DNA of 44,641 nucleotides from Bacteroidota bacterium (GTDB taxonomy: Bacteria > Bacteroidota > Bacteroidia > Flavobacteriales > Flavobacteriaceae). How positions within the stretch are numbered: position 1 is the stretch's first letter; the number at the start of each line of letters is the position of its first letter. The notes under the pieces were generated by a model. The model saw nothing but the letters and a program-made list of their open reading frames with translations, had not been told where the DNA came from and ran no database searches. The position numbers and the translations under genes are program-made. This document shows, one piece after another, positions 1-8,206 of this stretch. Location: assembly GCA_023387965.1 (NCBI GenBank), contig JAEWHE010000037.1, forward strand, positions 1 through 44,641, read 5' to 3'.

Positions 1-201
1 CTTGTTGCTTCAGGATTTCCTTTGTTAATGAAGGCAATTTGTCAAAATCTTTGAACTTTTTTCTAACGATTGAAATTCCGTGACCGTGTTCATGATTTTC
101 AATAACCACTTCCTCAGCTTGACATCCCGCTAAAAAAAGCATTACCATAACGCTAAAAAGTTTTAATAAGCGTTGTTTGTTTGTTTGTTTGTTTGTTTCA
201 T
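1..201 (-). pseudogene. Lipoprotein gene, 5' part only, out of frame with its ATG; runs off the window
   Basis: On the minus strand an ATG at 201-199 is followed by six AAAC units and then a stop after twelve codons. A second frame, entered about 30 nt after the ATG, encodes a lipoprotein signal (hydrophobic run ending LFLAGC) followed by QAEEVVIENHEHGHG and a charged segment that is still open at base 1. The two frames would be joined by one more or two fewer AAAC units. This is the left twin of the fragment at the right end. The 3' part is outside the window, so the function of the mature protein cannot be judged. An internal ATG just before the hydrophobic run could serve as an alternative start, but would leave a signal peptide without positive residues. 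Confidence 0.6.
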
Positions 202-390
202 GTTTATTTGGTTTTTAAATGTTTCGGTAACAAACGTGGTAGAATTTCAAATATAGTAATTTTTAGATAATATTAACAATTTAAGCATAACATTTCAAAT
301 TTGTTCTCCAAATTTTCCCCTACTCAAAGCCATAGCTTCCTTATAGATACTTTATGTTTTAGCCCACTTTGTTAAAATTGTTAACATTTT
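1..390. repeat. Left arm of a 390-bp inverted repeat
   Basis: These bases are the reverse complement of 44252-44641, aligned base for base without an indel (position p pairs with 44642-p). Outer 200 bp differ at about one position (near 127); the inner half, upstream of the gene, differs at several. The similarity stops near 390. The arm contains the start of a lipoprotein gene and its upstream region. A contig that ends in the same sequence on both sides is what an assembler produces when it stops inside a multi-copy gene family, so the ends are probably members of such a family. Confidence 0.93.
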
Positions 391-630
391 TAGAAATTCT
401 AAATTTTTTTCTCGGAAAAAGGAAAATCGGGAAATTAATTTACAGTCATCGAAACTAAAAACCTAATAGGTTTGGAAACCTGTTCGAAGAAAACTTTAAA
501 CCTGAAACTTTGAAACTTAAAACAAAATTTCACCATATAAGGTATTTAAGAAAATTGAAGTTTTTCTCGCAAAGGTTTGTCAAACTTTGAAACTTGACCT
601 GAAACTTGAAACTTTAAACTTAAGACCTCG
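391..630. other. Gene-free AT-rich stretch with degenerate GAAACTT repeats
   Basis: No credible gene is seen here. From about 480 to 625 the sequence repeatedly uses variants of GAAACTTGAAAC, TTTGAAACTT and AAACCTG, a low-complexity spacer. It separates the end repeat from the palindromic element before rarA. Confidence 0.5.
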
Positions 631-785
631 CAACTGCGTTAGCGATTGAAGCGGCATCCTTTTATCAATTGCCAGGGATTGAAATCCCTGGCAATTGATA
701 AAAGATACAGCGGAAAGCGCGACCCAATTTTGGCAGAATCGTTAGGGTAGCAATTGCGTTGTAAATTGGGGAACGCCCAAAAAAA
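631..785 (-). repeat. Dispersed palindromic repeat, copy 1 (variable-stem type)
   Basis: Read on the minus strand this element has three parts: a left module beginning GGGCGTTCCCCAATTTAC and ending near AAAATTGGGTCG, a hairpin, and a right end near CTAACGC. The hairpin at 658-703 is perfect, with 22-bp arms around a 2-nt loop (arm begins CTTTTATCAATTGCC). The left module is shared with the copies at 19298 and 33317, and the AGCGGAAAGCG box beside the hairpin is shared with the copy at 34925. The stem sequence differs between copies. Confidence 0.7.
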
Positions 786-847
786 ATAACTTCTAAAAAA
801 ACTTGTAGTAAGCAGTTTTTGGGAAAAATTGTACTTTCTTTTTTGCG

Positions 848-855
848 TAAATTTG
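848..855 (+). promoter_or_regulatory. TAnnTTTG promoter box of rarA
   Basis: TAAATTTG matches the Bacteroidota -7 consensus exactly. It ends only four bases before the rarA ATG at 860, with a TTG 16 bp upstream of it. Transcription would start at or within a few bases of the ATG, so the message would be leaderless or nearly so. Confidence 0.5.
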
Positions 856-859
856 CGGT

Positions 860-2137
860 ATGGAAGCACCTTTGGCAGAAAGAATCAGACCGCAAAATTT
901 AGACGAATACGTGGGACAACCACAATTAGTGGGACCTCAAGGCTCATTAACCCAACAAATTGCAAGGGGAATTATTCCTTCGTTGATTTTTTGGGGACCT
1001 CCGGGAACGGGGAAAACGACTTTGGCACAAATTATTGCGCAGGAATCGAAACGACCGTTTTATATTTTGAGCGCGATTAACAGCGGCGTGAAGGATGTTC
1101 GCGATGTGATTGACAAGGCCAAACAAAGTGGCGGACTTTTTACGGCGAAAAATCCGATTTTGTTTATTGATGAGATTCACCGGTTTAGCAAGTCGCAACA
1201 GGATTCGCTTTTGGCAGCGGTTGAAAAAGGTTGGGTTACGTTAATTGGCGCCACAACCGAAAATCCGAGTTTTGAGGTGATTCCGGCTTTATTGTCGCGT
1301 TGTCAGGTGTATGTGCTAAATGCGTTTACCAAAGAAGATTTGGAAAATTTGTTGAAACGTGCCATGGAAACTGACCTGGTCCTGAAACAAAAAAATATTG
1401 AGCTGAAGGAAACGGAGGCTTTGCTCAGGCTTTCGGGTGGCGACGGTAGAAAATTGCTGAATATTTTTGAGTTGGTTGTGAATGCTTCGCAGAGTGAAAA
1501 TGTAGTCATCACGAACGAGATGGTGCTTTCGTTGGTACAGCAAAACACAGTTTTGTACGATAAAACGGGCGAACAACATTACGATATTATTTCGGCATTT
1601 ATAAAATCGATTCGCGGAAGTGACCCGAATGGCGCGGTTTATTGGTTAGCCAGAATGATTGAAGGTGGCGAAGATTTAAAATTTATTGCTAGACGAATGT
1701 TGATTTTGGCAAGCGAAGATATTGGAAATGCAAACCCAACGGCTTTGATTATGGCGAATAATACTTTTCAGGCGGTTACCACCATCGGTTATCCGGAAAG
1801 TAGGATTATTCTAAGCCAATGTGCGGTTTATTTGGCAACTTCTACCAAGAGCAATTCGACTTACATGGCAATTGGAAAAGCGCAACAAATTGTGAGACAA
1901 ACGGGAGATTTGCCGGTTCCTTTACATTTGCGAAACGCGCCAACGAAGCTCATGAAGGAGTTAGGTTATGGCGATGATTACAAATATGCTCATAACTTCG
2001 ACAATAATTTTGCGGAGCAAGAATTTCTTCCGGAGGAAATTAAAAACACGCCCATTTACGAGCCAGGAAATAACGCGCGAGAACAATCGACCAGAGATTT
2101 CTTGAAAAACCGATGGAAGAATAAATATGGCTATTAA
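860..2137 (+). CDS. rarA: Replication-associated recombination protein A (RarA/MgsA, AAA+ ATPase)
   Basis: A 425-residue AAA+ ATPase of the clamp-loader-like RarA/MgsA/WRNIP1 family, which acts at stalled replication forks and binds single-strand DNA-binding protein. The family opening PLAERIRPQNLDEYVGQ is at the N-terminus. Walker A GPPGTGKTT lies at residues 46-54 and Walker B LFIDEIHRF at 101-109, followed by the sensor region GATTENPSF. The C-terminal half (from about residue 240) has the RarA-specific segments YDIISAFIKSIRGSDPNGA and EDIGNANP. Length is normal. The start at 860 gives the family N-terminus; a TAnnTTTG box ends four bases upstream, which leaves no room for a ribosome binding site. 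The 3' end overlaps the convergent gene at 2134 by four bases. Confidence 0.95.
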   Translation: MEAPLAERIRPQNLDEYVGQPQLVGPQGSLTQQIARGIIPSLIFWGPPGTGKTTLAQIIAQESKRPFYILSAINSGVKDVRDVIDKAKQSGGLFTAKNPILFIDEIHRFSKSQQDSLLAAVEKGWVTLIGATTENPSFEVIPALLSRCQVYVLNAFTKEDLENLLKRAMETDLVLKQKNIELKETEALLRLSGGDGRKLLNIFELVVNASQSENVVITNEMVLSLVQQNTVLYDKTGEQHYDIISAFIKSIRGSDPNGAVYWLARMIEGGEDLKFIARRMLILASEDIGNANPTALIMANNTFQAVTTIGYPESRIILSQCAVYLATSTKSNSTYMAIGKAQQIVRQTGDLPVPLHLRNAPTKLMKELGYGDDYKYAHNFDNNFAEQEFLPEEIKNTPIYEPGNNAREQSTRDFLKNRWKNKYGY

Positions 2138-2895
2138 AATTTAATCAATAATTTTTCTGAAACGGGTTGGTCGTTTTGGTAATATTCAAAAAACCAGTCG
2201 TTATTTTTTTTGATTAAAACGCCATTTGCGGTATCACTTTGTGCGGTGAAATAATCCGGGTTTGAAGTTTTATAAATTTTTAAAATTACTTTTGGCGTGC
2301 TATCTACCAATTGATAACCATTTTTTATCGGTTGTGCATAAAGGTGTTTCGACAAATCTTGAGTTTCGGTAACTTGTGGCATATTGGGTTGAACAGCCGG
2401 TGTTTTTACAGCAATTGTTGGCGTGGTTTCTTGCTTAATTATAGGAGTCGAAGCCGCAAAGTCAACATTTCCGTTATACGAATAATTTTCTTGGTACAAA
2501 GAAACAATTGCGTTATCTAAAGCTTCGGCATACGCTTTTGTAAAAGATTTTTCCTTGCTTTTTCCCTCTTGACTTTTGAAAATCACATTGTTCTGACAAT
2601 CTTTTAAAGAAACCGACATTTTTGTGGCCAAAAAAGCAGATTCGCGCTCCAAATAAGCATACAAAGCACCACATCGATTGCTGATTAATTCTACCGGCAT
2701 TTTATCATCATAAAAAACAGTAAAGCCCATTTTTTCTAAATGTGCCTTCGTAAAAGTGCTCAATCTGTATTCGTTTGGTTCTTTCTGAAAATCGAATTTC
2801 ACGGGAACGATTACATATTTATAATCATTAATGGTTTTTTGTGCAAATACTGAAAGCTGAAACATAGCAGCACAAAGAAGGAAGATTTTTTTCAT
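2134..2895 (-). CDS. Secreted hypothetical protein
   Basis: A 253-residue protein that I do not assign to a named family. A signal peptide is clear (MKKIFLLCAAMFQLSVFA, then QKT). The mature N-terminal half (residues 20-130) includes YKYVIVPVKFDF, a predicted Cys (RCGALYAYLE) and a second one (KDCQNN). The middle (about 140-180) is low-complexity Pro/Thr/Gln linker and the last 70 residues are a small beta-rich segment. It is the last gene of the minus-strand run that starts with the ABC ATPase, five bases after yjjG, and it converges with rarA with a four-base overlap. An envelope location is inferred from the signal peptide only. Confidence 0.75.
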   Translation of the reverse strand: MKKIFLLCAAMFQLSVFAQKTINDYKYVIVPVKFDFQKEPNEYRLSTFTKAHLEKMGFTVFYDDKMPVELISNRCGALYAYLERESAFLATKMSVSLKDCQNNVIFKSQEGKSKEKSFTKAYAEALDNAIVSLYQENYSYNGNVDFAASTPIIKQETTPTIAVKTPAVQPNMPQVTETQDLSKHLYAQPIKNGYQLVDSTPKVILKIYKTSNPDYFTAQSDTANGVLIKKNNDWFFEYYQNDQPVSEKLLIKF

Positions 2896-2900
2896 TTCGT

Positions 2901-3593
2901 CTAAAAATAATTTTTTAAAGCCAATAAATGGTTTACGTGTTTGATATTTTGCTGAACTTTGATGTTGTGTTCGTTAAAAAAAATGGCATCTAATCCAGCA
3001 TTTAAAGCGCCTTCAACATCGGCTTCAAAATTGTCGCCAATCATCATTGCGGTTTCAGGATTACATTTGGCAGTTTCTAAAGCAAATTTAAAAATTTCCG
3101 CACTTGGCTTTTTATAACCTGCAATTTCCGAATCGGTAATGGTTTCAAAATAATGCAAAATTTTTGAATTTTTCAATTTATTTTGTTGCACCAAATTGAA
3201 GCCGTTTGTGATGATATGCAATTTGTAATGCGGTTGTAGATAGTTAAGTAATTCTAATGTTCCTGCGTAGAGATGGTTGTTTAAAGGCAAATGCGAAATA
3301 TATTCGTCTGCCAAAAAATGAATTTTTTCATCTTCAATAATATGCGAAAACGACTCAAAAACTTCTTTCAGTCTTCCATACCGAAGTTCTTCTGCAGTTA
3401 CTTCGTTCCGCTGGTACAAATCCCAAAATCTTTTATTCACTGGAACATATCGCTCGACAAACGCTGTTGTATCAATCGCGATTTCATTTTTTTGTAAAAC
3501 GGTTTGAAATGCCAATGCCGAATTTTTTTCAAAATCCCAAAGCGTATGATCAAGATCGAAAAAAATATCGGTTATTTTATTTTTAAAAATCAT
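2901..3593 (-). CDS. yjjG: HAD-family nucleotidase, YjjG type
   Basis: A 230-residue haloacid-dehalogenase-fold phosphatase. Motif I is FFDLDHTLWDFEKNS (Asp13 and Asp15), motif II is IITNGF, motif III is the lysine in GYKKPSAEIF, and motif IV is MIGDNFEADVEGALNAG. The WDFEKNS extension after motif I and the overall length fit the YjjG noncanonical pyrimidine nucleotidases, which dephosphorylate UMP/dTMP-type and modified nucleotides to keep them out of DNA. It is cytoplasmic. The start overlaps the stop of the upstream DUF3299-type gene by four bases, so translation is probably coupled. The exact substrate is inferred from family membership. Confidence 0.88.
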   Translation of the reverse strand: MIFKNKITDIFFDLDHTLWDFEKNSALAFQTVLQKNEIAIDTTAFVERYVPVNKRFWDLYQRNEVTAEELRYGRLKEVFESFSHIIEDEKIHFLADEYISHLPLNNHLYAGTLELLNYLQPHYKLHIITNGFNLVQQNKLKNSKILHYFETITDSEIAGYKKPSAEIFKFALETAKCNPETAMMIGDNFEADVEGALNAGLDAIFFNEHNIKVQQNIKHVNHLLALKNYF

Positions 3594-4105
3594 TTCCCTT
3601 TCACAATTACAGCATCGTCAATATGATAAATCCAGTCCTCAATGTCGTTTTCATTGATCCTGAAATTGCCTTCTAACGTTACATATTGGTCAGTTTTTAA
3701 CTTTGGAGTGCTTCCTTTAAATTTAATTCCCATTATGGTTTCCGGCCCAGCTTGACCACAGAAAAAACAGGATGCAAAAACATTTTTACTCAAAGCATAG
3801 GTAGAATTATCAATAGGAATAATAAACCCAGACATTACAATTCGTTTTTTATTTTTGGCTTTTAAAGTTGTGTTGATGATTGGATATTGCACACCATCCG
3901 GATAATCTTTATGGGCTTTTTTCACGTATTTAATCACTCCCAATAATTTCCAATTAAGGGTATCTCTGGCAATAACTACGTTCGCATTTTTATTTTTTTG
4001 GAAAGATGGTACAAAAGAAGCTGTTTGATGCGAATCTGTCTTTTGCAAAAAAGAAACCACAGAAACTACTATCACAAAAATGGCTAAAATATAAGTTTTA
4101 CGCAT
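3590..4105 (-). CDS. DUF3299-type membrane-anchored or exported protein
   Basis: A 171-residue protein with an N-terminal hydrophobic segment (MRKTYILAIFVIVVSVVSFL) that is an anchor or signal peptide. The rest resembles the DUF3299 family: WKLLGVIKYV, KRIVMSGFIIPID and the conserved CFFCGQAGPETIMGI block, then a beta-rich end. The closely spaced cysteines of CFFC could bind metal or be redox active. Its start overlaps the stop of the ABC permease by eight bases and its stop overlaps the start of yjjG by four. In other bacteria DUF3299 proteins are linked with LolCDE/MacB-like and metal ABC transporters, so it is likely a partner of this ABC system. A role is inferred from context, not shown. 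Confidence 0.75.
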   Translation of the reverse strand: MRKTYILAIFVIVVSVVSFLQKTDSHQTASFVPSFQKNKNANVVIARDTLNWKLLGVIKYVKKAHKDYPDGVQYPIINTTLKAKNKKRIVMSGFIIPIDNSTYALSKNVFASCFFCGQAGPETIMGIKFKGSTPKLKTDQYVTLEGNFRINENDIEDWIYHIDDAVIVKGK

Positions 4106-5477
4106 TGGCTAAAGTTTTTGAAATATTAAGACGATAGGCTTTAATTGCTGGAATTAAGGCTGCCAAAAGTCCGATTAAAATAGTAAATGCAAATAGAATT
4201 CCTTCTTTCTGCCAAACCATTTGCCATGGACTAAAAGACATTTTAAACTGATCGTCGGTTGAATTTGAAATCAATATTAATGCCAAACGACCTACAATCG
4301 TGCCTAAAATAAATCCGATTAAAACCAAAAGTAAACTTTCGATTAAAACCAAATTGAGTAATTGTAAACGTCCGGCACCACTTACCCGAAGCAAAGCAAA
4401 TTCGTATTTTCTTTCTTTTAAAGTATTGTAAAGTGCAATAAAAATACTGATTCCGGAGATAAACATAATGCCGTAAGCGAGATATTGCATGGCTTGCAAA
4501 CCAATTCCCATTAACGAAAATAACCTATTAATTTCTACTGCTGGAGAAGCCGCTTGCATTTTGGTATTTTGCGCTACAATTCTTGGCCAGGTTACAAAGC
4601 CCATTTTGTTACGGAATTTTATTAAAACCGCTGTGATTTCTCTATTTTCTTGTTGGTGTAAATTGTCCGTATGTTGGTGTTCGTCATGATGATGATGATG
4701 ATGTTCGTGTTCATCACCTTCTAAGTGAACATGACCTTCTTCTCCATGAGCCGGATTTTCATCAGTTTCGTCATGATGGTGATCGTGTTCGTCACCTTCA
4801 ACGTGAACATGACCTTCTTCGCCATGAGCAGGATTTTCGCTATCTTCCTCGTGATGATGATCGTGGCTCTCATGAATTTGCCAAACGGTTTCAATATTAC
4901 TCAAAATTAAATTATCGACCACTTTCCCTGTTGGTGCGATGATTCCGCTAATTACATATTCGTGTTGGTCGTGCACTTCACCTTCCTCAGAATCGCCGTG
5001 AGAACCGTGAAATTTATCGCCAATTTTTAAGTTTAGTTTTTGAGCAACTTCGCTACCAATTACAACTTCCAGATTTTTTTCAAAGATTTTTCCCGAAGTT
5101 ATTATTCCATTAAATTTTGTAAGATAATCGGGTGTTGTTCCTACAATCTTGAAACCTCGAAAATTATCGCCAAAAGCAAGCGGAATCGCCGTTTCTACGA
5201 AAGGATGTTTCATCCATTTTTTGGCTTCGGCATAATTAATATTTCCGGTTGGAGCATCGACTTGGTAAACCGATGACAAGATTAATTGCAACGGACTTCC
5301 TTGAGCTCCCAAAACCACATCAACCCCATCGATATTCGACGAAAATTTTTGTTCAAATTGTTCCTGAAGCAGTATCAATAAAGAAATTATCGCAACTCCA
5401 GCGGTTAACAACAAAATACTTAAAGCAGTGTTGAGCGGTTTAAACCAAATATTTTTCCAAGCTAATTTTGTAATCAT
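4098..5477 (-). CDS. FtsX/MacB-like ABC transporter permease with His-rich periplasmic loop
   Basis: A 459-residue permease with one N-terminal membrane helix (residues about 15-37), a large periplasmic domain, and three C-terminal helices (about 335-455, beginning IGLQAMQYLAYGIMFISG), the LolC/MacB/FtsX layout. The periplasmic domain starts with VDVVLGAQGSPLQLILSS, a common opening for this group. Residues 202-274 are an insertion of His, Asp and Glu with two copies of NPAHGEEGHVH at 215-225 and 241-251 (26-residue period) and a final run of six His. This suggests binding of Zn, Cu or Ni and length change by repeat duplication. It overlaps the ATPase gene by one base. Substrate unknown. Confidence 0.88.
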   Translation of the reverse strand: MITKLAWKNIWFKPLNTALSILLLTAGVAIISLLILLQEQFEQKFSSNIDGVDVVLGAQGSPLQLILSSVYQVDAPTGNINYAEAKKWMKHPFVETAIPLAFGDNFRGFKIVGTTPDYLTKFNGIITSGKIFEKNLEVVIGSEVAQKLNLKIGDKFHGSHGDSEEGEVHDQHEYVISGIIAPTGKVVDNLILSNIETVWQIHESHDHHHEEDSENPAHGEEGHVHVEGDEHDHHHDETDENPAHGEEGHVHLEGDEHEHHHHHHDEHQHTDNLHQQENREITAVLIKFRNKMGFVTWPRIVAQNTKMQAASPAVEINRLFSLMGIGLQAMQYLAYGIMFISGISIFIALYNTLKERKYEFALLRVSGAGRLQLLNLVLIESLLLVLIGFILGTIVGRLALILISNSTDDQFKMSFSPWQMVWQKEGILFAFTILIGLLAALIPAIKAYRLNISKTLANA

Positions 5478-6103
5478 TACAGTTGAATTTGATTAGAAAA
5501 ACGGTTTTTCAAGCGTTGATCGTGGGTGACAATTACCAGTGATGTCGCGAAAGTTTTGGTCAATTGTTCTAACAAATCGGCAACTAAAAAAGCATTGTCG
5601 TCATCCAAACTTGAAGTGGGTTCGTCAGCCAAAAGTAATTTCGGTGCGTTAATCAACGCTCTAGCAATCGAAACTCTTTGCTGTTGGCCAATGCTCAACT
5701 CAAAAGTATATTTTTTTTGTTGGTCTTTCAACCCCAAATTTTCTAAAATATTCTGAGCTTTTTGGGTAGCTTTTTTACCGGTTGCCAACCACGAAGTCAT
5801 TTCGATATTTTCTAAAACCGAGAGCGATTCTACGAAATGTGGTTGTTGTAAAATTAATCCGATGTTTTTGCCTCGAAATTGATCTAATTTTTTTTCCGAA
5901 AGTGTTTCCAAGTTTGTTTCGTCAACAAAAACACCTCCTTTTTCCGCCCGAAGCAATCCGCCAAGCAAGTGCAATAAAGTGGTTTTTCCTTTTCCGGAAT
6001 TTCCAGTAATTAAAAGTGTTTCGGAAGGATTCAACTGAATGTTCGGAAATAAAAATCCGGTATTTTGGTTGTATGAAAAAGATAAATCTTGCGTTCGGAT
6101 CAT
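5477..6103 (-). CDS. ABC transporter ATP-binding protein (LolD/MacB-type)
   Basis: A 208-residue nucleotide-binding subunit. Walker A is GNSGKGKT (34-41), the Q-loop is ILQQPHFV, the signature is LSIGQQQRVSIARAL, Walker B is LLLADEPTSSLDD, and the H-loop is IVTHD. These, and the short length, place it with LolD/MacB-type ATPases that energise FtsX-like permeases by mechanotransmission. It is the first gene of the five-gene minus-strand run; its stop overlaps the permease start by one base. The Walker A has Lys in place of the more usual Ser/Ala before GKT, which still fits GxxGxGKT. Confidence 0.92.
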   Translation of the reverse strand: MIRTQDLSFSYNQNTGFLFPNIQLNPSETLLITGNSGKGKTTLLHLLGGLLRAEKGGVFVDETNLETLSEKKLDQFRGKNIGLILQQPHFVESLSVLENIEMTSWLATGKKATQKAQNILENLGLKDQQKKYTFELSIGQQQRVSIARALINAPKLLLADEPTSSLDDDNAFLVADLLEQLTKTFATSLVIVTHDQRLKNRFSNQIQL

Positions 6104-6194
6104 AGTTCTGTCGATTGCTGCCGCAAGATAACAATTTGCCTCCGAAAAATAACTGGTTTAACAGTCTGTTTTGAAATTTATTCACCTCAAAAAG

Positions 6195-6887
6195 TCACAT
6201 TTTTCCTTCATCATTAAAGCTATAATACGATTTTTCAGTAACAATAATGTGATCTAACACAGCGATATCCATTGTTTTTCCGGCTTCGACAATTTTTTTG
6301 GTAATATTAATATCGGCATCGCTTGGCGTTAAAAGTCCCGATGGATGATTGTGAGAAATGATAATCGAAACGGCATTTTGCTCTAACGCAATTTTAAAAA
6401 TCAAGCGAATATCCACAACAGTACCGGTAATTCCGCCTTTGCTCAATTGGCATTTATAAATCACTTTGTTAGAGTTATTGAGGTACAAAATCCAAAATTC
6501 TTCGTGAGGCAATTCGCCAATAATGGGTTGTAAAATTTCAAAAACCGCTTTACTGGAAGAAATTTTTTTCAGTTCCACGGATTCTTCCGCCCGTCGTCTC
6601 CTCCCCAATTCCATTGCTGCGATGATTGTGATGGCTTTTGCTTCACCAATTCCCTTAAATTCGGTGAGTTGTTTTAACGATAATTTGCCCAAAGCATTAA
6701 GATTTTCGACACTTAACAAAATGCGTTTGCTCAAACCAACCGCACTTTCATTCCGACTTCCGGAACCAATTAAAATGGCAATTAATTCGGCATCGGATAA
6801 AGCAGATTTCCCTTTGAGCATTAATTTTTCTCGAGGCTTATCGTCTTCAGCCCAAAATTTTATTGAAAACGCTGGATTCTGTTCCAT
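6195..6887 (-). CDS. radC: RadC family protein (JAMM/MPN+ domain)
   Basis: A 230-residue RadC. The N-terminal part has a helix-hairpin-helix (LTEFKGIGEAKA, residues 74-85) and the opening DDKPREKLMLKG. The C-terminal MPN+ domain carries the zinc-metalloprotease motif with His179, His181 and Asp190 (HNHPSG then PSDAD). Length and order are standard. Despite the old name, a role in DNA repair is not established for the family. It stands alone between the ABC operon and the divergent DUF1287 gene. Confidence 0.95.
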   Translation of the reverse strand: MEQNPAFSIKFWAEDDKPREKLMLKGKSALSDAELIAILIGSGSRNESAVGLSKRILLSVENLNALGKLSLKQLTEFKGIGEAKAITIIAAMELGRRRRAEESVELKKISSSKAVFEILQPIIGELPHEEFWILYLNNSNKVIYKCQLSKGGITGTVVDIRLIFKIALEQNAVSIIISHNHPSGLLTPSDADINITKKIVEAGKTMDIAVLDHIIVTEKSYYSFNDEGKM

Positions 6888-6957
6888 GGCAAATATTTTT
6901 CTTGGTTGGCAAATAATGAATCGGTTTATTTTTCGTTCTTAAAGAAAATACTAAAAT

Positions 6958-7539
6958 ATGAAATTCGTAACAATATTGTTAATTCTTAATAGTTTTTGTT
7001 CGCTTGCGCAAAATAATTTTTCGTCAAGATTAAGCAATGCTGCTATTTTACTCACCAATTACAAAGTGGTTTACGACGGAAAATATTACAACATCAAATA
7101 TCCAAATGGTGACGTGCCGAAAAACATTGGCGTTTGCACCGATGTTATCATCCGGGCTTATCGAAAATTAGGTATTGATTTGCAAAAAGAAGTTCACGAA
7201 GACATGAAAAAAAATTTTTCTTTGTACCCCAAAACTTGGGGATTAAAAAAACCCGACACCAATATCGACCATCGGAGAGTTCCGAATTTACAGGTTTTTT
7301 TTACACGATTTGGCAAAAGTTTAGGCGTTTCCGCAAAAGCTTCGGATTACAAAACTGGCGATTTAGTGACTTGGAAAATTAATGGGAAATTGCCTCACAT
7401 TGGCATCGTTACCCACAAAAAATCGGCTGACGGAAAACGAAATTTAATAGTTCACAACGTTGGAGCCGGACAAGTTTTGGAAGATTGTTTGTTTAGCTAC
7501 GAAATTACTGGACATTATCGGTATCAATTAGAAAATTAG
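6958..7539 (+). CDS. DUF1287 secreted protein (NlpC/P60-like fold)
   Basis: A 193-residue protein with a signal peptide (KFVTILLILNSFCSLAQ). The rest matches DUF1287: YDGKYYNIKYPNGDVP, GVCTDVIIRAYRKLGIDLQ, DTNIDHRRVPNL and a late HIGIV block. The order Cys (GVC) then His (LPHIGIV), followed by a polar residue, is that of NlpC/P60 and CHAP cysteine amidases, so a peptidase or amidase of the cell wall is plausible. It is transcribed divergently from radC. Confidence 0.85.
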   Translation: MKFVTILLILNSFCSLAQNNFSSRLSNAAILLTNYKVVYDGKYYNIKYPNGDVPKNIGVCTDVIIRAYRKLGIDLQKEVHEDMKKNFSLYPKTWGLKKPDTNIDHRRVPNLQVFFTRFGKSLGVSAKASDYKTGDLVTWKINGKLPHIGIVTHKKSADGKRNLIVHNVGAGQVLEDCLFSYEITGHYRYQLEN

Positions 7540-7588
7540 ATAATTAGATAATGAAAAAATCTTGCCGTTTGCTCTAAATACAACAATA

Positions 7589-8182
7589 CTATTCGACAGA
7601 TATTTTTGCGTTATAATAAAGATTTTCAAATCGAACAACTTCTTTGAGAACGCTCTTGCTTTTAATTTTCTTTTGAAAGAAATCTATTTTCTGTTCTATT
7701 TCTTTAATTCTTTCTCTACTATCCAATGTATCAATTTGATTATAAACATTTTTACTTTCAATATCTTGCACACGATCAACGAGTGCCTCAAGGAATTTTT
7801 TTTTGTCAATCACAAAATCATGTTCACTAACCTCTTGATTATCGATACGGTAAATTGAATATTCTACTTCAGCTATAAGACGCGTTTCTTGATGCGCAAA
7901 AAAAGTTCCTCCATAATTCAATAAACTGTATAAACGGTTCACATTTTGGAATAATCCTGTCAAATTATTCCGGAGTGAATCATTTGGTGCTAACTTTGAA
8001 CGAACATTATAAGCGTAATCTTTATAAAGGCTATCTAAACAAGTTTCACATGTATTTTTATTCGTAAAATATTCTCGAGGACTGACAACATCCATCTTAT
8101 CGCTGTCAACAAATATTTTTTCATTAGACTTTTTACATGCTATCGTAGATATGATCAAAATTACAACTGCTATCAACCTCAT
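7589..8182 (-). CDS. Hypothetical lipoprotein
   Basis: A 197-residue protein with a lipoprotein signal (MRLIAVVILIISTIAC, Cys16 lipidated). The mature protein is mostly helical and charged, with a CETCLDSLY pair of cysteines near residue 45 and a coiled-coil-like C-terminus (IKEIEQKIDFFQKKIKSKS). I recognise no domain. It lies 24 bases after mpl on the same strand and could be co-transcribed with it. Confidence 0.7.
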   Translation of the reverse strand: MRLIAVVILIISTIACKKSNEKIFVDSDKMDVVSPREYFTNKNTCETCLDSLYKDYAYNVRSKLAPNDSLRNNLTGLFQNVNRLYSLLNYGGTFFAHQETRLIAEVEYSIYRIDNQEVSEHDFVIDKKKFLEALVDRVQDIESKNVYNQIDTLDSRERIKEIEQKIDFFQKKIKSKSVLKEVVRFENLYYNAKISVE

Positions 8183-8206
8183 CTAATTCGCTAATTTTTT
8201 AATTTT

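Noticed and set aside
4489..4910. Plus-strand frames opposite the His-rich loop
   Set aside because: Low-complexity antisense of CAT/GAT codons; the real gene is the permease.
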